NCBI GenBank assembly: GCA_018398995.1
Contig: CP073759.1
Span: forward strand, 1,318,311-1,382,310
DNA length: 64,000 nucleotides
Reading direction: 5' to 3'
Source of the DNA: Methylophilaceae bacterium
Lineage (GTDB): Bacteria; Pseudomonadota; Gammaproteobacteria; Burkholderiales; Methylophilaceae
The stretch's first letter is position 1. Each line of letters opens with the position of its first letter. Below, piece after piece: positions 36,658-49,256 of this stretch. Made by a program: the position numbers and the translations under genes. The notes under the pieces are model-generated. The model was not told the origin of the DNA. It saw only the letters and a program-made list of their open reading frames with translations, and made no database searches.

Positions 36658-38024
36658 TGATGTTGTCAGAAATTGCAGCCGCGCTCAATGCATCAATCAA
36701 CGGTGTTGACGTTAACATAACAAGTGTTGGAACTGATAGTCGAGCTATTGTCAATCAGCAGCTATTTGTCGCCATCAAAGGTGAGCGCTTTGACGGAAAC
36801 AATTTTGCAACAGAAGCCATTAAACTTGGTGCTGCTGCTGCGTTAATTTCTGATGAGCACAGTGATGCAACTCCCGCAATCTTAGTAAAAGATACCCGTA
36901 TTGCCTTAGGAACGCTTGCTCAGTATTGGCGTAATCAATTCACATTACCGGTTGTGGCGGTGACAGGCAGTAATGGCAAGACAACGGTTAAAGAAATGAT
37001 TGCTAGTATCTTGCATTTGGCTAAAGGCAATGTTTTAGCAACGAGAGGCAATCTTAATAACGATATTGGCGTACCACTCACTTTACTTAATCTGCGCGCA
37101 GAACATCGCTGTGCAGTCATTGAAATGGGCATGAACCATTTAAATGAAATTCGCTATTTATCGCATCTTGCACGTCCACAAGTGGCTGTCGTTAATAATG
37201 CAGGCACTGCACATATTGGCGAGCTAGGCTCACGTGAAGCAATTGCGCAAGCAAAGGGAGAGATTTTTGAGGGCTTAGCAAGTGATGGTACGGCCATCAT
37301 TAACGCAGATGATGATTTTGTTGCTTATTGGTTTTCGTTGAATCAAGGACGAAAAATTATCACCTTTGGTGTCGATAAATCGGCCGATGTAACCGCTGAA
37401 TATACTTCACTAGATTCCCACACCAACATTCGACTTAAAACGCCAGAAGGCACAATCGCATTCGATTTGAACGCTTTAGGAAAGCACAACGTATTAAATG
37501 CGTTGGCGGCTAGTGCTGTTGCTGTTGCGCTAGGTGTTCCCAATCAATTGATTGCACAAGGTCTTGTTGCCTTTCATGCTGTCCAAGGCCGTTTGTTTTT
37601 CTATACTGGTTATCAACAAGCAACCGTCATTGATGATACATACAATGCAAATCCAGACTCGATGAAAGCCGCGATTGATGTGTTGGTTTCGCAAGGCAAT
37701 ACGCATGCTAAGAAATTGATTTTTGTGATGGGCGATATGGCTGAGTTAGGACATGAATCAAGTGCGATGCATATCGAGATTGGTGAGTATGCAAAGGCAA
37801 AAAGGCTTTCTTGTTTGCTGAGCTTTGGTGAGATGAGTCAACAAGCAAGTGCCGTTTTTGGCAGAGGAGGTAAACACTTTACTTCTTTAGACGCTTTGGT
37901 TGCAGCGATTAAAGCAGACATGCAAGTTGATACTTGTGTGCTGGTTAAGGGATCGCGTTCGATGAGGATGGAGAGAATTGTTAACGCTATAGTTGGCAAT
38001 AAAAATATAGAGGGAGCACATTAA
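36654..38024 (+). CDS. murF: UDP-MurNAc-tripeptide:D-Ala-D-Ala ligase MurF
   Basis: Attaches D-Ala-D-Ala to complete the pentapeptide precursor. 456 residues with [21 protein letters not shown] in the N-terminal domain, P-loop [12 protein letters not shown] near residue 103, [10 protein letters not shown], and the C-terminal [11 protein letters not shown]. Three consecutive ATG codons open the gene; the first overlaps the murE stop. Its stop overlaps the mraY ATG by one base. Confidence 0.96.
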   Translation: MMMLSEIAAALNASINGVDVNITSVGTDSRAIVNQQLFVAIKGERFDGNNFATEAIKLGAAAALISDEHSDATPAILVKDTRIALGTLAQYWRNQFTLPVVAVTGSNGKTTVKEMIASILHLAKGNVLATRGNLNNDIGVPLTLLNLRAEHRCAVIEMGMNHLNEIRYLSHLARPQVAVVNNAGTAHIGELGSREAIAQAKGEIFEGLASDGTAIINADDDFVAYWFSLNQGRKIITFGVDKSADVTAEYTSLDSHTNIRLKTPEGTIAFDLNALGKHNVLNALAASAVAVALGVPNQLIAQGLVAFHAVQGRLFFYTGYQQATVIDDTYNANPDSMKAAIDVLVSQGNTHAKKLIFVMGDMAELGHESSAMHIEIGEYAKAKRLSCLLSFGEMSQQASAVFGRGGKHFTSLDALVAAIKADMQVDTCVLVKGSRSMRMERIVNAIVGNKNIEGAH

Positions 38025-39127
38025 TGCTATTAGAGCTAGCCCGTTTTTTGGCGCAAGATATCAAAGGGTTGAACGTATTTAACTACATTACACTTCGTGC
38101 TGTCATGGCAACGTTAACGGCGCTCATCATATCATTTATCATCGGGCCTAAGATGATTAAAAAACTGACCCAATACAAAGTTGGGCAATCAGTACGTGAT
38201 GATGGACCGCAAACCCACTTGATTAAAGCAGGCACACCAACCATGGGCGGCGCATTAATACTGGTGGCAATCGCATTTTCGACATTGTTGTGGGCTGATT
38301 TGCATAATCGATTTATATGGGTGGTATTGGTGACCACCTTGGGTTTTGGTGCAATTGGCTGGGTTGACGATTATCGTAAAGTCGTTCATAGAAACCCGAA
38401 GGGATTGTCTGCAAAAGCAAAAATATTTTGGCAAAGTCTGATTGGAATTGGCGTTGCTATCTTTCTTTATAAAACAGCAGCATCACCGATTGAAACAACG
38501 CTGATCTTTCCATTCATGAAAAATCTAGCGCTTCCCTTGGGGTTTGTTGGGTTTTTAGCGCTCACTTATATGGTTGTTGTTGGCAGCAGCAATGCTGTCA
38601 ATTTGACAGATGGTTTGGATGGTTTGGCCATATTGCCAACTGTGATGGTCGGCAGTGCTTTGGGTATTTTTGCCTATGTTGCCGGCCATGTGTATTTTTC
38701 AAAATATCTTGGTGTGCCCTATGTGGCTGGTGCCGGTGAATTAATGGTGTTTTGTGCAGCGATGGCTGGTGCCGGTTTAGGGTTTTTATGGTTTAACGCT
38801 TACCCCGCAGAAGTGTTTATGGGTGATGTGGGTGCATTGGCATTAGGCGGGGCATTGGGCATTGTTGCGGTTATCGTGCGACAAGAAATAGTGCTGTTTA
38901 TTATGGGCGGTGTCTTTGTTGTTGAAACATGCTCTGTTGCTATGCAAGTGCTGTATTTCAAATATACCAAATACAAAACTGGCGTTGGGAAGCGAATTTT
39001 CTTGATGGCGCCTTTACATCATCATTATGAACAAAAAGGCTGGAAAGAAACCCAGGTTGTTGTGCGTTTTTGGATTATTACCATGATGTTGGTTTTAGTT
39101 GGGCTATCAGCATTAAAAATTAGATGA
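38024..39127 (+). CDS. mraY: Phospho-MurNAc-pentapeptide translocase MraY
   Basis: Integral membrane transferase making lipid I from UDP-MurNAc-pentapeptide and undecaprenyl phosphate. 367 residues, about ten transmembrane helices. The motifs [17 protein letters not shown] (Mg-binding Asp pair in WVDDY), [25 protein letters not shown] and the histidine cluster [12 protein letters not shown] are all present. It overlaps murD by 4 bases. Confidence 0.97.
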   Translation: MLLELARFLAQDIKGLNVFNYITLRAVMATLTALIISFIIGPKMIKKLTQYKVGQSVRDDGPQTHLIKAGTPTMGGALILVAIAFSTLLWADLHNRFIWVVLVTTLGFGAIGWVDDYRKVVHRNPKGLSAKAKIFWQSLIGIGVAIFLYKTAASPIETTLIFPFMKNLALPLGFVGFLALTYMVVVGSSNAVNLTDGLDGLAILPTVMVGSALGIFAYVAGHVYFSKYLGVPYVAGAGELMVFCAAMAGAGLGFLWFNAYPAEVFMGDVGALALGGALGIVAVIVRQEIVLFIMGGVFVVETCSVAMQVLYFKYTKYKTGVGKRIFLMAPLHHHYEQKGWKETQVVVRFWIITMMLVLVGLSALKIR

Positions 39128-40479
39128 TGAACCACTTACAAAATAAATACGTATTGGTATTAGGACTCGGTGAAACGGGCCTATCCGCATTGCGCTGGTT
39201 ATCTGCACAAGGTGCACGTGTCGCTATAGCTGATACGCGTGATCATCCACCAAATAAAGAACTGGTGGAAGCTGAATTTCCTGATATCAATCTGTTCTTA
39301 GGCGCCCTAGATGAGGAGACTTTGAAAAAAGCGGATTTATTGGTTGTTAGTCCAGGGGTTGCGTTATCAGAGCCGGCGATTCAAGCAGCCATATTAGCTG
39401 GGGTCTCGGTGGTTGGTGATGTTGAATTGTTCGCACGCTATCGGCCTGCTGAAGCAAAAGTAATCGCAATTACTGGCTCCAATGGTAAAACAACAGTGAC
39501 GACATTGGTGGGTGAAATGTGTAAAGCCGCGGGCTTAAAAACGATTGTGGCTGGTAATATCGGATTGCCAGTCTTGGCTACGCTTGCTATGGAAACGCCA
39601 GATGTTTATGTATTAGAGCTGTCTAGTTTTCAACTAGAGACCACGCATCATTTGGTGGTTGACGCCGCAACAATGTTGAACCTCACAGAAGATCATATGG
39701 ATCGCTATAGTGATATGGCTACCTATGCCGCTGCTAAGGCCCATATTTTTTATAAAGCCAAGCACCAAGTGCTAAACCGCGACGACGCTTGGAGCATGAT
39801 TATGGAACGCCCAAGCGCAATAGTGACGACCTTTGGTTTGGATTTTGATGTAAACGCATTTGGTATTCATGATGAACATAATGAAATCTGGCTGTGCGAT
39901 GGTCAGCAACATTTAATGAATGTAGCGGATTTACCGATTAAAGGTGCGCATAATGCTGCCAATGCATTAGCGGCAATCGCGCTTTGTCGAGCTATTGGCT
40001 TGGAATATGCCCCTTTATTAAATGCCTTATATAACTTCAAAGGCTTAGCGCATCGCGTGCAATGGGTTGCTACGGTAGATGACGTTGATTATTTTGATGA
40101 TTCAAAAGGAACCAATGTTGGTGCTACTTGCGCTGCTATCTCAGGATTGCCGCAAACAGTGGTCTTAATCGCAGGCGGTGATGGTAAAGGACAAGACTTT
40201 ACACCATTGAAAGCACCTGTTAGTCAACATGCGCGCGCAGTGATATTAATTGGGCGCGATGCCAGTTTGATTGAGCAAGCATTGATTACAACAGATGTGC
40301 CAATGTATCACGCGCAAGATATGCGTGAAGCGGTTGTTATTGCACGACGCATTGCGCAAGCTGGCGATGCGGTACTGCTTTCACCTGCTTGTGCCAGTTT
40401 TGATATGTATACCAACTATATACATAGGGCAGAAGCATTTATTGATGCAGTCAGACAGCAAGAGGCAGTGACATGCTAA
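39124..40479 (+). CDS. murD: UDP-MurNAc-L-Ala:D-Glu ligase MurD
   Basis: Adds D-glutamate to UDP-MurNAc-L-alanine. In 451 residues: the Rossmann N-terminal domain with [27 protein letters not shown]-loop [14 protein letters not shown] near residue 116, [20 protein letters not shown] and [12 protein letters not shown]. It overlaps ftsW by 7 bases. Confidence 0.96.
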   Translation: MMNHLQNKYVLVLGLGETGLSALRWLSAQGARVAIADTRDHPPNKELVEAEFPDINLFLGALDEETLKKADLLVVSPGVALSEPAIQAAILAGVSVVGDVELFARYRPAEAKVIAITGSNGKTTVTTLVGEMCKAAGLKTIVAGNIGLPVLATLAMETPDVYVLELSSFQLETTHHLVVDAATMLNLTEDHMDRYSDMATYAAAKAHIFYKAKHQVLNRDDAWSMIMERPSAIVTTFGLDFDVNAFGIHDEHNEIWLCDGQQHLMNVADLPIKGAHNAANALAAIALCRAIGLEYAPLLNALYNFKGLAHRVQWVATVDDVDYFDDSKGTNVGATCAAISGLPQTVVLIAGGDGKGQDFTPLKAPVSQHARAVILIGRDASLIEQALITTDVPMYHAQDMREAVVIARRIAQAGDAVLLSPACASFDMYTNYIHRAEAFIDAVRQQEAVTC

Positions 40480-41636
40480 ACAAAATATCCACGCCACAGC
40501 AAGCGACTATCAATTCGTACGACCAATTGTTGTTATGGATTACATTGATATTACTTGGCTTGGGTCTGGTGATGGTCTATTCAGCCTCAATTGCCATCGC
40601 AGAAGCAAATGCATCAATTGGACATCAAAGTACTTATTATTTAGTCAGACAGTCTATTTTTATCGGCATTAGTCTTGTTGCTGGTTATATTGCTTTTCAA
40701 GTGCCAATGGAATGGTGGCAAAAATTGGCACCTTATTTATTTGTATTTGCCATTGCTTTATTAATTTTAGTATTAATACCAGGTGTTGGTCGAAACATTA
40801 ATGGTAGTCAGCGCTGGTTGTCCCTGTTTGTGATTAATTTACAGCCATCTGAATTAATGAAGCTTTTTGCAGCCATGTATGTTGCAGATTATGCAGTGCG
40901 AAAATCAGCGCAAATGGACAGTATTGTTAACGGCTTCTTGCCGATGTTGGCAGTGATGGTATTGGTTGGATTTTTATTACTCAGAGAGCCAGATTTTGGT
41001 GCCCTTACAGTAATCGCCAGTATTTCAATTGCTATTTTATGGTTGGCGGGGATTAATGTTTGGATAGTTATTGGCCTGATAGCAGCGTTACCAGTTGCTG
41101 TTTACTTTTTAATTGTCAGCTCGCCTTATCGTTTACAACGTGTCATCGGCTTTATGGATCCATGGGCTGACCCCTTTGGCAAAGGCTACCAACTTTCACA
41201 TGCTTTAATTGCCTTCGGTCGCGGTGAATGGTTTGGTGTCGGATTAGGCGCCAGCGTAGAAAAATTATTGTATTTGCCAGAAGCGCATACAGATTTTCTA
41301 TTTGCTGTTATTGCAGAAGAGCTTGGTTTTGTTGGTGTGTTAACCGTATTATTTTTGTTTGCTTGGTTAGTCATTCGTGCCTTTGGGATTGGTAAAGAAG
41401 CGAATGCAAATGAGCGATATTTCTCAGCTTTACTAGCACAAGGCATTGGCGTTTGGATTGCCGTGCAGGCCATTATCAATATTGGTGTCAATATGGGGCT
41501 ACTCCCAACAAAAGGATTAACGCTGCCACTACTTTCTTTTGGTGGCAGTGGTATTTTGGCTAACTGTGTTGGAATCGCTGTGTTAATGCGGGTTGACTAT
41601 GAAAATAGACTGATTCAAAAAGGCTTGCCACTATGA
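40473..41636 (+). CDS. ftsW: SEDS peptidoglycan glycosyltransferase FtsW
   Basis: Septal glycan polymerase of the SEDS family, partner of FtsI. 387 residues with ten hydrophobic segments; [12 protein letters not shown] after TM1, [44 protein letters not shown] (loop with the catalytic Asp) and the C-terminal [15 protein letters not shown] are visible. It overlaps murD by 7 and murG by 4 bases. Confidence 0.96.
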   Translation: MLNKISTPQQATINSYDQLLLWITLILLGLGLVMVYSASIAIAEANASIGHQSTYYLVRQSIFIGISLVAGYIAFQVPMEWWQKLAPYLFVFAIALLILVLIPGVGRNINGSQRWLSLFVINLQPSELMKLFAAMYVADYAVRKSAQMDSIVNGFLPMLAVMVLVGFLLLREPDFGALTVIASISIAILWLAGINVWIVIGLIAALPVAVYFLIVSSPYRLQRVIGFMDPWADPFGKGYQLSHALIAFGRGEWFGVGLGASVEKLLYLPEAHTDFLFAVIAEELGFVGVLTVLFLFAWLVIRAFGIGKEANANERYFSALLAQGIGVWIAVQAIINIGVNMGLLPTKGLTLPLLSFGGSGILANCVGIAVLMRVDYENRLIQKGLPL

Positions 41637-42721
41637 CAGCTAAGCAACTAAAACCAACATTAATGGTAATGGCTGGCGGCACGGGCGGTCATGTCTACCC
41701 TGCAATTGCGGTCGCTGATTATTTGCAATCACGAGGCTGGCAAATTGTTTGGCTTGCTACTGAAGGTGGAATGGAAAACCGTTTAATTGCAGACAAAGCT
41801 TATCGCAAAGCGATGATCACTATGCGTGGTGTACGAGGCAAAGGTTTATTAGGTTGGGTATTTTTACCATTTCAATTATTCATTGCATGTCAGCAAAGCG
41901 TCTCGGCAATAATGCAGTATCAGCCGGATGTCGTGTTGGGTATGGGTGGCTTTGCCGCTTTTCCAGGCGGATTAATGGCTAAAGTGTTAGGTAAGCCTTT
42001 GGTGATTCATGAGCAGAACGCAGTTGCGGGATTGACCAATCGAACATTAAGTGTGCTAGCCAATAAGGTGCTGGCTGCTTTCCCAGCAGCATTTGGCGCT
42101 AAAGCTGAATTGGTAGGTAACCCAGTTCGTCAGGATATTACCGAGTTGCCCTTACCTGAAACACGTTACGCACAAAGAACAGGAAAAATAAAATTGTTAG
42201 TACTTGGTGGTAGTTTGGGTGCTGCTGCTTTGAATGATGTTTTGCCAAAGGCGCTAGCGACCTTGCCAGAAGCGCAGCGTCCGGAAGTGGTGCATCAAGC
42301 AGGTGAAAAACATATTGCAACCTTGGAAGCTAATTATCTACAGGCGGGCGTGGTCGCCGAAACTAAAGCTTATATCCAAGATATGGCCACTATCTATGCA
42401 TGGGCTGATGTGGTGGTTTGTAGAGCGGGCGCATTAACCGTGGCTGAATTAGCTTGCGTTGGTGTTGCGAGTATTTTGGTTCCTTTCCCGCATGCGGTGG
42501 ATGATCATCAAACAGGCAATGCACACTATTTAAGTGAAAAGAGCGCGGCGATATTAATTCAGCAAACAGCCTTTAGTGTAGAAAAAGCCAGCGAAATATT
42601 GAAGCAACTCACACGGCATGATTGTTTAGCAATGGCAAACAAAGCGCGCGCCTTAGCAAAGCCAGATGCTGCTGTGTCTGTGGCCAATATATGCATCGGA
42701 TTAGCGGGAATCACAGCATGA
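41633..42721 (+). CDS. murG: UDP-GlcNAc:lipid I GlcNAc transferase MurG
   Basis: Peripheral membrane GT28 enzyme making lipid II. 362 residues with the N-terminal [59 protein letters not shown] and [14 protein letters not shown], which are the lipid- and nucleotide-binding loops. The stop overlaps the murC ATG (ATGA). Confidence 0.97.
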   Translation: MTAKQLKPTLMVMAGGTGGHVYPAIAVADYLQSRGWQIVWLATEGGMENRLIADKAYRKAMITMRGVRGKGLLGWVFLPFQLFIACQQSVSAIMQYQPDVVLGMGGFAAFPGGLMAKVLGKPLVIHEQNAVAGLTNRTLSVLANKVLAAFPAAFGAKAELVGNPVRQDITELPLPETRYAQRTGKIKLLVLGGSLGAAALNDVLPKALATLPEAQRPEVVHQAGEKHIATLEANYLQAGVVAETKAYIQDMATIYAWADVVVCRAGALTVAELACVGVASILVPFPHAVDDHQTGNAHYLSEKSAAILIQQTAFSVEKASEILKQLTRHDCLAMANKARALAKPDAAVSVANICIGLAGITA

Positions 42722-44112
42722 AGCATAAAGTAAAAAATATTCATTTTGTTGGTATTGGTGGTATCGGCATGAGCGGTATTGCTGAGGTGTTGATTAACTT
42801 GGGATTTAAGGTCAGTGGTTCCGACCTAGTGAGTAATGCGACGACCAAGCGATTAGAAAGTTTTGGGGCAAAGTTGTATCAAAGTCATGCGGCAGAAAAT
42901 CTAGGCGATGCTGATGTGGTGGTTGTTTCAACAGCGGTGAGTGAGCGAAATCCTGAAGTGATTGCCGCTAGAGAGCATCATATACCAGTAGTGCCACGCG
43001 CCTTAATGTTGGCAGAGTTGATGCGCTTTAAGCAAGGTATTGCGATTGCAGGCACCCACGGCAAAACAACGACAACTAGCTTGGTGGCTAGCATATTAGC
43101 AGAAGCAGGCATGGATCCAACTTTTGTGATTGGCGGAAAACTCGAGTCGGCCAGCACGAACGCAAGACTTGGGGCAGGCGAACATATTGTGGTTGAGGCT
43201 GATGAGTCTGATGCATCGTTTTTACATTTGAGCCCAATATTAGCGGTGGTGACGAATATTGACCGTGACCATATGGAAACCTATGAGCATAGCTTTGATA
43301 AGCTGAAGAATGCCTTTGTTGAATTTTTGCAACAATTGCCTTTTTGGGGCATGGCTGTGGTGTGTATTGATGATCACAATGTGCGTGAAATTTTGCCGCG
43401 TATTACCAAGCCTGTCACTACCTATGGTTTTAGTGATGATGCAGGTATTCGTGCAACTGATGTTCGTGCAGATAACGGCAAAATGCATTTTAAAGTAACG
43501 CGTACAAATGGCGTGGTCACAGAGTTAGATGTGACATTAAATCTACCTGGTAAACACTATGTATTAAATGCCTTGGCTGCTATTGCCATTGCCAGTGAGT
43601 TAAATGTGTCAGATGCCGCCATTATCAAAGCATTGGCAGAGTTTAAAGGCGTTGGCCGTCGTTTTGAACGTTATGGTGAAGTCTCTACCGGTAAAGGTGG
43701 AACGTTTACTTTGATTGACGATTACGGTCATCATCCGGTTGAGATGCGTGCAGTGATTGCTGCAGCGCGCGATGCTTTTCCCAATAGACGGCTGGTTTTG
43801 GCTTTTCAGCCACACCGTTATACCCGCACCCGAGATTGTTTTGAGGGGTTTGTGCAGGTGATTTCTAGCGTGGATGTTGCATTGTTAACAGAAGTGTATT
43901 CTGCGGGAGAAATACCTATAGTGGCCGCCGATACACAGACGCTGATTGGCGCAATTAAGGTGTTGGATAAGGTGAGCCCCATTTATATAGAAACAACAGA
44001 AGCATTGCCAGAAGCCATTATGAATGTTGTACAAGCAGATGATGTGGTGATTGTGATGGGGGCTGGCAGTATTGGTCAAGTTGCACACAGAACGAAAGCG
44101 CTGATGACATGA
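42718..44112 (+). CDS. murC: UDP-MurNAc:L-Ala ligase MurC
   Basis: First amino-acid ligase of peptidoglycan precursor synthesis. From ATG 42718 it has 464 residues starting with the Rossmann motif [18 protein letters not shown], then [45 protein letters not shown] and FQPHRYTR. A longer frame extending back into murG adds unrelated residues and is rejected. It overlaps murB by 4 bases. Confidence 0.96.
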   Translation: MKHKVKNIHFVGIGGIGMSGIAEVLINLGFKVSGSDLVSNATTKRLESFGAKLYQSHAAENLGDADVVVVSTAVSERNPEVIAAREHHIPVVPRALMLAELMRFKQGIAIAGTHGKTTTTSLVASILAEAGMDPTFVIGGKLESASTNARLGAGEHIVVEADESDASFLHLSPILAVVTNIDRDHMETYEHSFDKLKNAFVEFLQQLPFWGMAVVCIDDHNVREILPRITKPVTTYGFSDDAGIRATDVRADNGKMHFKVTRTNGVVTELDVTLNLPGKHYVLNALAAIAIASELNVSDAAIIKALAEFKGVGRRFERYGEVSTGKGGTFTLIDDYGHHPVEMRAVIAAARDAFPNRRLVLAFQPHRYTRTRDCFEGFVQVISSVDVALLTEVYSAGEIPIVAADTQTLIGAIKVLDKVSPIYIETTEALPEAIMNVVQADDVVIVMGAGSIGQVAHRTKALMT

Positions 44113-44996
44113 TGCAAACCGAATTAAACACGAGACTGTTGAAAAACGAACCTTTGGCACGTTATACCAGCTGGCGTGTTGGTGGCGCAGCAGATACTTT
44201 ATTTGTGCCGGATGGTTTAGATGAGTTGATTGCATTTTTGGCTGAGTTAGATCCAGATGAGTCAGTTTGTTTTATTGGCTTAGGCAGTAATTTATTAGTC
44301 AGAGATGGTGGTGTGCGTGGCACGGTTGTTGTGATGCATCAAGCATTGAAGACTATTAAAATAGATGGTGCTTATCTCTATGCAGAAGCAGGCATTACTT
44401 GCGGCAAGCTAGCCAAATTTAGTGCGGCTAATAGCCAAATGGGTGCTGAATTTATGGCAGGTATTCCTGGTACTGTTGGTGGCGCTTTGGCCATGAATGC
44501 GGGTTGTTATGGCGGAGTGACGTGGGATATTGTGGAACAAGTATTAACAATTGATCGATACGGTAATACACATATTAGAAAAGCAGATGCGTTTGTGACC
44601 GGCTATCGCAGTGTCAGTATGCCAGTTGCAGATGAATGGTTTGCTGCTGCTTGGTTTAAGTTGGCAGAAGGTGATCCAAGAGCATCAACTAACAGAATTA
44701 AAGATTTATTAGCAAAGCGTTTGGCTAGTCAGCCACTGAACTATCCAAGCGGTGGGTCGACTTTCCGTAACCCTGAAGGTGACTTTGCCGCAAGGTTAAT
44801 TGAAGCAAGTGGATTAAAAGGTTTTCAAATAGGTCAGGCACAAGTATCACCAAAGCATGCCAACTTTATCGTGAATCTTGGGGATTGTACTGCGCAAGAC
44901 ATTGAGTCTCTGATAGAACACGTAAAACAAACAGTATTTACAGAACAAGGCGTTATGTTGCAACAAGAAGTAAAGGTGATTGGTGAACATGCATAA
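44109..44996 (+). CDS. murB: UDP-N-acetylenolpyruvoylglucosamine reductase MurB
   Basis: FAD enzyme reducing UDP-GlcNAc-enolpyruvate to UDP-MurNAc with NADPH. 295 residues: [68 protein letters not shown] and [10 protein letters not shown]. The GxxS pattern SGGSTFRNP holds the catalytic Ser. It is the shorter type II form lacking the extra loop of E. coli MurB. It ends 8 bases into ddl. Confidence 0.95.
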   Translation: MMQTELNTRLLKNEPLARYTSWRVGGAADTLFVPDGLDELIAFLAELDPDESVCFIGLGSNLLVRDGGVRGTVVVMHQALKTIKIDGAYLYAEAGITCGKLAKFSAANSQMGAEFMAGIPGTVGGALAMNAGCYGGVTWDIVEQVLTIDRYGNTHIRKADAFVTGYRSVSMPVADEWFAAAWFKLAEGDPRASTNRIKDLLAKRLASQPLNYPSGGSTFRNPEGDFAARLIEASGLKGFQIGQAQVSPKHANFIVNLGDCTAQDIESLIEHVKQTVFTEQGVMLQQEVKVIGEHA

Positions 44997-45933
44997 ACAA
45001 GAGATGAATCAATTTGGCCGTGTTGCAGTGCTGCTAGGTGGTGAATCTGGAGAGCGTGAAATATCGCTCAAGAGTGGTCATGCTGTGTTAGCGGCATTAA
45101 TTCGACAGGGTGTGGATGCTGTGGCATTTGACCCTGGTCAGCAAGACGTTGCTGATTTGGAAAATTATGACCGTGTGTTTATTGCATTACACGGTAAATA
45201 TGGTGAAGACGGCACCATTCAACGCATATTAGATGCAATGGAAGTGCCTTATACGGGTAGTGGCGTTACGGCTTCAGCAATTGGTATGGATAAATGGCAA
45301 ACCAAATTAAAGTGGGATGAGGCGCGAGTGGTAACACCAGCATTTGAGCTGGTCCATGCACAAAGCGATTTTGCAGCAATAGAACAAAAATTAGGTTTCC
45401 CAATTTTTGTTAAACCTGCAAATGAGGGTTCAAGCATTGGTATTACGAAAGTAAAACAATCGGGAGAGCTGAAAGCAGCCTATGCAATAGCGGCTAAAGC
45501 AGATCCACTTGTGATAGCGGAAGCCTGTATTAGTGGTGGTGAATATACGGTTGGGATTTTGGGTCAAAAAGCACTGCCGATTATACGTATTGTGCCAAAG
45601 ACGGAGTTTTATGATTTTGAAGCGAAATACCTCCGTAACGATACTGAGTACTTATGTCCTAGTGGTTTAAGTGCAGAACTTGAGGCACAAATTCAACAAG
45701 AAGCTTTATATGCTTTTAACGCGATTGGGTGTAGTGGTTGGGGGCGGGTTGATTTTTTAATGGATGAGTCAGGCAATTACTATTTTTTAGAAGTGAACAC
45801 CAGTCCAGGTATGACTGACCATAGTTTAGTCCCTATGGCAGCAAAAGCGGCAGGTATTGATTTTGATACATTGGTTGTCACTATTTTACAGATGACATTA
45901 AACAAGAGGGTGAGCGATGTGGCATCAGCCTAA
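44989..45933 (+). CDS. ddl: D-alanine--D-alanine ligase Ddl
   Basis: ATP-grasp ligase that makes D-Ala-D-Ala for MurF. From ATG 44989 it has 314 residues: [61 protein letters not shown] and [15 protein letters not shown]. In-frame TTG 44980, GTG 44983 and ATG 45004 are possible alternative starts. It overlaps the murB end by 8 bases and ftsQ by 17. Confidence 0.95.
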   Translation: MHKQEMNQFGRVAVLLGGESGEREISLKSGHAVLAALIRQGVDAVAFDPGQQDVADLENYDRVFIALHGKYGEDGTIQRILDAMEVPYTGSGVTASAIGMDKWQTKLKWDEARVVTPAFELVHAQSDFAAIEQKLGFPIFVKPANEGSSIGITKVKQSGELKAAYAIAAKADPLVIAEACISGGEYTVGILGQKALPIIRIVPKTEFYDFEAKYLRNDTEYLCPSGLSAELEAQIQQEALYAFNAIGCSGWGRVDFLMDESGNYYFLEVNTSPGMTDHSLVPMAAKAAGIDFDTLVVTILQMTLNKRVSDVASA

Positions 45934-46666
45934 TCAATTGAATTGGCTTGCAAATTGTTTATATGCAGCAGCAATCATGATGTTGTTGTATGGACTCATC
46001 ATCGCTTTTATACGCTTACCTATTTTTCCGATTAATGTAGTCGAAGTGGGTGGTCAGCTTGAACACGTGAGTAGAAAGCAAGTGGAATTGATTGTAGAAG
46101 AACACTTAACAGGTAATTTTTTTACATTGGATTTAAAGAAAACGCGCGATGCATTTGAAAAATTGCCATGGACAAGAAACGTGAGTGTGCGTAGACATTG
46201 GCCTAGTACGATCAATGTGGAAATAGAGGAGCATAAAGCATTGGCCAGATGGGGAGATATTGCATTGGTGAACACCTATGGCGAATTATTTCATGGCGCT
46301 TCTGATGACGATTTGCCTGTATTTTATGGCGCAGGTAACGCAGTAAAAGAGGTCGCTCAACAGTATGCGCAATTTAAAGAAATTTTGCTCGATATTGATA
46401 TGCAAGTCACACAAGTTAATTTGTCACCACGTTTTTCCTGGGAAATTAAAACCGATAAAAATGTATCGATAGCACTGGGAAGAGAGCATATGAACGCAAG
46501 ATTGGCTCAGTTTTCAATCGCCTACCAAACGGTATTAAGCCATTTGAACACAACAATACAATATGCAGATTTGCGTTATCCGAATGGATTTTCGCTGCTT
46601 CAAACGAACAAACAATCAATGCAACAACCGCCTCTAAGACAGATGAACATAGTTGGCCAGACATGA
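45917..46666 (+). CDS. ftsQ: Cell division protein FtsQ
   Basis: Bitopic divisome scaffold protein. 249 residues with one N-terminal transmembrane helix (about 15-34, ending LIIAFIRLP), the POTRA domain starting [20 protein letters not shown], and the beta domain containing [20 protein letters not shown]. The C terminus is hydrophilic. It overlaps ddl by 17 bases and stands 13 bases before ftsA. Confidence 0.94.
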   Translation: MWHQPNQLNWLANCLYAAAIMMLLYGLIIAFIRLPIFPINVVEVGGQLEHVSRKQVELIVEEHLTGNFFTLDLKKTRDAFEKLPWTRNVSVRRHWPSTINVEIEEHKALARWGDIALVNTYGELFHGASDDDLPVFYGAGNAVKEVAQQYAQFKEILLDIDMQVTQVNLSPRFSWEIKTDKNVSIALGREHMNARLAQFSIAYQTVLSHLNTTIQYADLRYPNGFSLLQTNKQSMQQPPLRQMNIVGQT

Positions 46667-46679
46667 AAAGGGAGTGTAA

Positions 46680-47918
46680 ATGAGTAAAGTGCGCGAAGGT
46701 AAAAACCTGATTATCGGGTTGGATATCGGCACATCTAAAATTGTGACGATAGTGGCAGAGTTATTGCCAGATAGCAGTGCAAAAGTCATTGGGCTAGGAC
46801 AGCATCCGTCTAGAGGGCTTAAAAAAGGTGTTGTTGTTAACATAGATTCAACTATGCAAGCGATTCAGCGCTCTATAGAAGAAGCTGAATTAATGGCGGA
46901 TTGCAAGATAACTAGCGTGTTTACAGGTATTGCAGGTAGCCATGTTAAAAGTCTTAATTCACACGGCATGGTAAAAATTAAAGATGCAGAAGTAACACAA
47001 ATGGACATCGATAGAGTGGTGGAAACAGCGCGCGCGATTGCATTGCCTGCGGATCAACAGATACTGCACATTTTGACACAAGAATTCATTATTGATGGAC
47101 AAGACGATGTGCGTGAACCAATGGGGATGAGTGGTTTAAAGCTAGAGGTAAAAGTGCATATTGTCACCGGCGCCGTTGCAGCTGCTCAAAACATTGTGAA
47201 ATGCATTAAACGCTGTGGTTTGGATGTCAGTGACCTTATTTTACAGCCATTGGCTTCTAGCAACGCAGTACTCACCGAAGATGAGAAAGAATTGGGTGTT
47301 TGTTTAGTCGATATTGGCGGCGGTACTACTGATATTGCGGTATTTAAAAGTGGTTCAATTCGACATACGGCAGTTATTTCAATTGCAGGTGATCAAGTGA
47401 CTAATGATATTGCAGTGGCTTTTCGAACGCCCACACAATCGGCCGAGGACATTAAAGTAAAACACGGTTGCGCTTTGCGACAATTAGCAGACCCACGTGA
47501 AACTGTGGAGGTGCCAGGTGTTGATGGGAGAGAGGCAAGACAGCTTTCCTTGCAGACGTTGGCAGAGGTGATAGAGCCTCGAGTTGTTGAGCTTTATGAA
47601 TTGGTCTTACAAGAGCTGCGTCGAAGTGGTATGGAGGAAATGATTGCCTCAGGCATTGTGATTACAGGTGGCTCTTCAATGATGCGCGGCATGATTGAGT
47701 TGGGTGAGGAAATTTTTCATATGCCAGTGCGACTAGGCATGCCACGCTACATAGAAGGCTTGACGGAAGTCATCAATAATCCTAGGTATGCGACAGCTGT
47801 TGGATTGGTGTTGATGGGCAAACAACAAATTGAACGTGAATTAACTGGGCAAATGGAAATTCATTCCGTACTACGTGTTTTTGAACGTATGAAAGATTGG
47901 TTTAAAGGTAATTTTTAA
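46680..47918 (+). CDS. ftsA: Cell division protein FtsA
   Basis: Actin-like ATPase that anchors FtsZ to the membrane. 412 residues: IIGLDIGTSKIVTIVAEL (phosphate 1), the 1C domain with VFTGIAGSHVKSLNSHG, VDIGGGTTDIAVF (phosphate 2), GIVITGGSSMMRGM (adenosine) and a C-terminal amphipathic targeting helix VFERMKDWFKGNF. AAAGGGAG precedes ATG 46680. Confidence 0.97.
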   Translation: MSKVREGKNLIIGLDIGTSKIVTIVAELLPDSSAKVIGLGQHPSRGLKKGVVVNIDSTMQAIQRSIEEAELMADCKITSVFTGIAGSHVKSLNSHGMVKIKDAEVTQMDIDRVVETARAIALPADQQILHILTQEFIIDGQDDVREPMGMSGLKLEVKVHIVTGAVAAAQNIVKCIKRCGLDVSDLILQPLASSNAVLTEDEKELGVCLVDIGGGTTDIAVFKSGSIRHTAVISIAGDQVTNDIAVAFRTPTQSAEDIKVKHGCALRQLADPRETVEVPGVDGREARQLSLQTLAEVIEPRVVELYELVLQELRRSGMEEMIASGIVITGGSSMMRGMIELGEEIFHMPVRLGMPRYIEGLTEVINNPRYATAVGLVLMGKQQIERELTGQMEIHSVLRVFERMKDWFKGNF

Positions 47919-48004
47919 GTAATCACTAACAAAACAAAGTGTAATAACAGGGCAGAGTTTATGAAAATAAGCTCAAAACATGTAGGCAAAAAAGGAGATA
48001 TAAA

Positions 48005-49159
48005 ATGTTTGAAATTATGGAAAAAGATTCACAAGAAGCAGTGATTAAGGTGATCGGGGTTGGTGGCTGCGGTGGTAATGCAGTTGATCATATGATCAGT
48101 AAAGCAGTGGGTGGCGTAGAATTTATCTGCGCGAATACTGATGCACAAGCGTTGCTGAAAAGCGGAGCGGCCAGAACATTGCAAATAGGTTCAGATATTA
48201 CTAAGGGCTTAGGTGCTGGCGCAAAACCAGAAATTGGGCGCGAAGCAGCCATTGAAGATCGTGATCAAATTGCAGAAATGATTGAAGGTGCAGACATGCT
48301 GTTTATTACTGCCGGCATGGGTGGCGGGACTGGTACTGGCGCCGCACCTATTATTGCGGAAGTAGCAAAAGAAATGGGTATTTTAACTGTGGCAGTTGTG
48401 ACTAAGCCATTCGCATTTGAAGGTAAGCGCACCAAGGTGGCAGAAGAAGGATTGGCAGAGCTGTCACAATATGTAGACTCATTAATTGTCATCCCTAATG
48501 AAAAGTTAATGGAAGTGCTGGGTGAAGATGTACCTTTCCTAGAAGCATTCCGTGCGGCCAATGATGTGTTGCATAATGCCGTTTCAGGTATCGCGGAAAT
48601 TATTAATTGCCCAGGGTTGGTCAATGTGGATTTCGCTGATGTCCGTACAGTGATGAGTGAAATGGGCATGGCGATGATGGGGTCTGCAGAAGCCAGCGGC
48701 GATAATCGTGCAGTGATAGCAGCAGAGCAAGCAGTAGCGAGTCCATTATTAGAAGATGTGAATTTGGCGAATGCACGCGGTGTCTTAGTGAATATCACGG
48801 CAAGTAGTAGCCTGAAAATGAAAGAGTATTACAATGTAATGAACACCATCAAAGCGTTCACTGCAGAAGATGCAACTGTCATACTGGGTACTGTCATGGA
48901 TGAGAGTATTGGTGATAAATTGCGTGTAACGATGGTTGCAACAGGTTTGAATGGTGCCATTGCTAAACGTGAACAAAAACCAGAACTACGCGTGATGACC
49001 ACAGTCAGAAATGGTACAAACAATAGTGTTTATGTAGAAGAGGATGATGCACCAGCTGTGTTTAGTCCTAACAGTCGTCGTGCTCAAGTGGATGCAATGA
49101 AATCTAATGGTGTAGAAGAGTATGACATTCCTGCATTTTTACGTAAACAGGCTGATTAG
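48005..49159 (+). CDS. ftsZ: Cell division GTPase FtsZ
   Basis: Tubulin-like GTPase that forms the division ring. 384 residues: IKVIGVGGCGGNAV, the T4 loop GMGGGTGTGAAPI (tubulin signature), the T7-loop segment NVDFADVRTVMS, a variable linker and the C-terminal binding peptide YDIPAFLRKQ used by FtsA and ZipA-like partners. Strong ribosome site AAAAAGGAGA precedes ATG 48005. The 86-base gap from ftsA may hold a separate promoter. Confidence 0.98.
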   Translation: MFEIMEKDSQEAVIKVIGVGGCGGNAVDHMISKAVGGVEFICANTDAQALLKSGAARTLQIGSDITKGLGAGAKPEIGREAAIEDRDQIAEMIEGADMLFITAGMGGGTGTGAAPIIAEVAKEMGILTVAVVTKPFAFEGKRTKVAEEGLAELSQYVDSLIVIPNEKLMEVLGEDVPFLEAFRAANDVLHNAVSGIAEIINCPGLVNVDFADVRTVMSEMGMAMMGSAEASGDNRAVIAAEQAVASPLLEDVNLANARGVLVNITASSSLKMKEYYNVMNTIKAFTAEDATVILGTVMDESIGDKLRVTMVATGLNGAIAKREQKPELRVMTTVRNGTNNSVYVEEDDAPAVFSPNSRRAQVDAMKSNGVEEYDIPAFLRKQAD

Positions 49160-49176
49160 GCGCAACTGACAAATGC

Positions 49177-49223
49177 AGTAGCAATATTGGATTATGCTAC
49201 TATATGAAGCAAATGCGCTTCAT
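49177..49223 (+). promoter_or_regulatory. Two tandem hairpins in the lpxC leader
   Basis: AGTAGCA (49177-49183) pairs with TGCTACT (49195-49201), and ATGAAGC (49204-49210) pairs with GCTTCAT (49217-49223); both stems are perfect 7-base. They fill the ftsZ-lpxC gap and end 24 bases before the AGGA ribosome site. No T tract follows, so they are not a standard terminator. Confidence 0.45.
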
Positions 49224-49256
49224 CAAGCGGAACTGTTCGAGTGAATAGGAAAATAA

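Noticed and set aside
42622-42717. N-terminal extension of murC into murG
   Set aside because: The added residues are out-of-frame murG and lie before the standard Rossmann opening of MurC.
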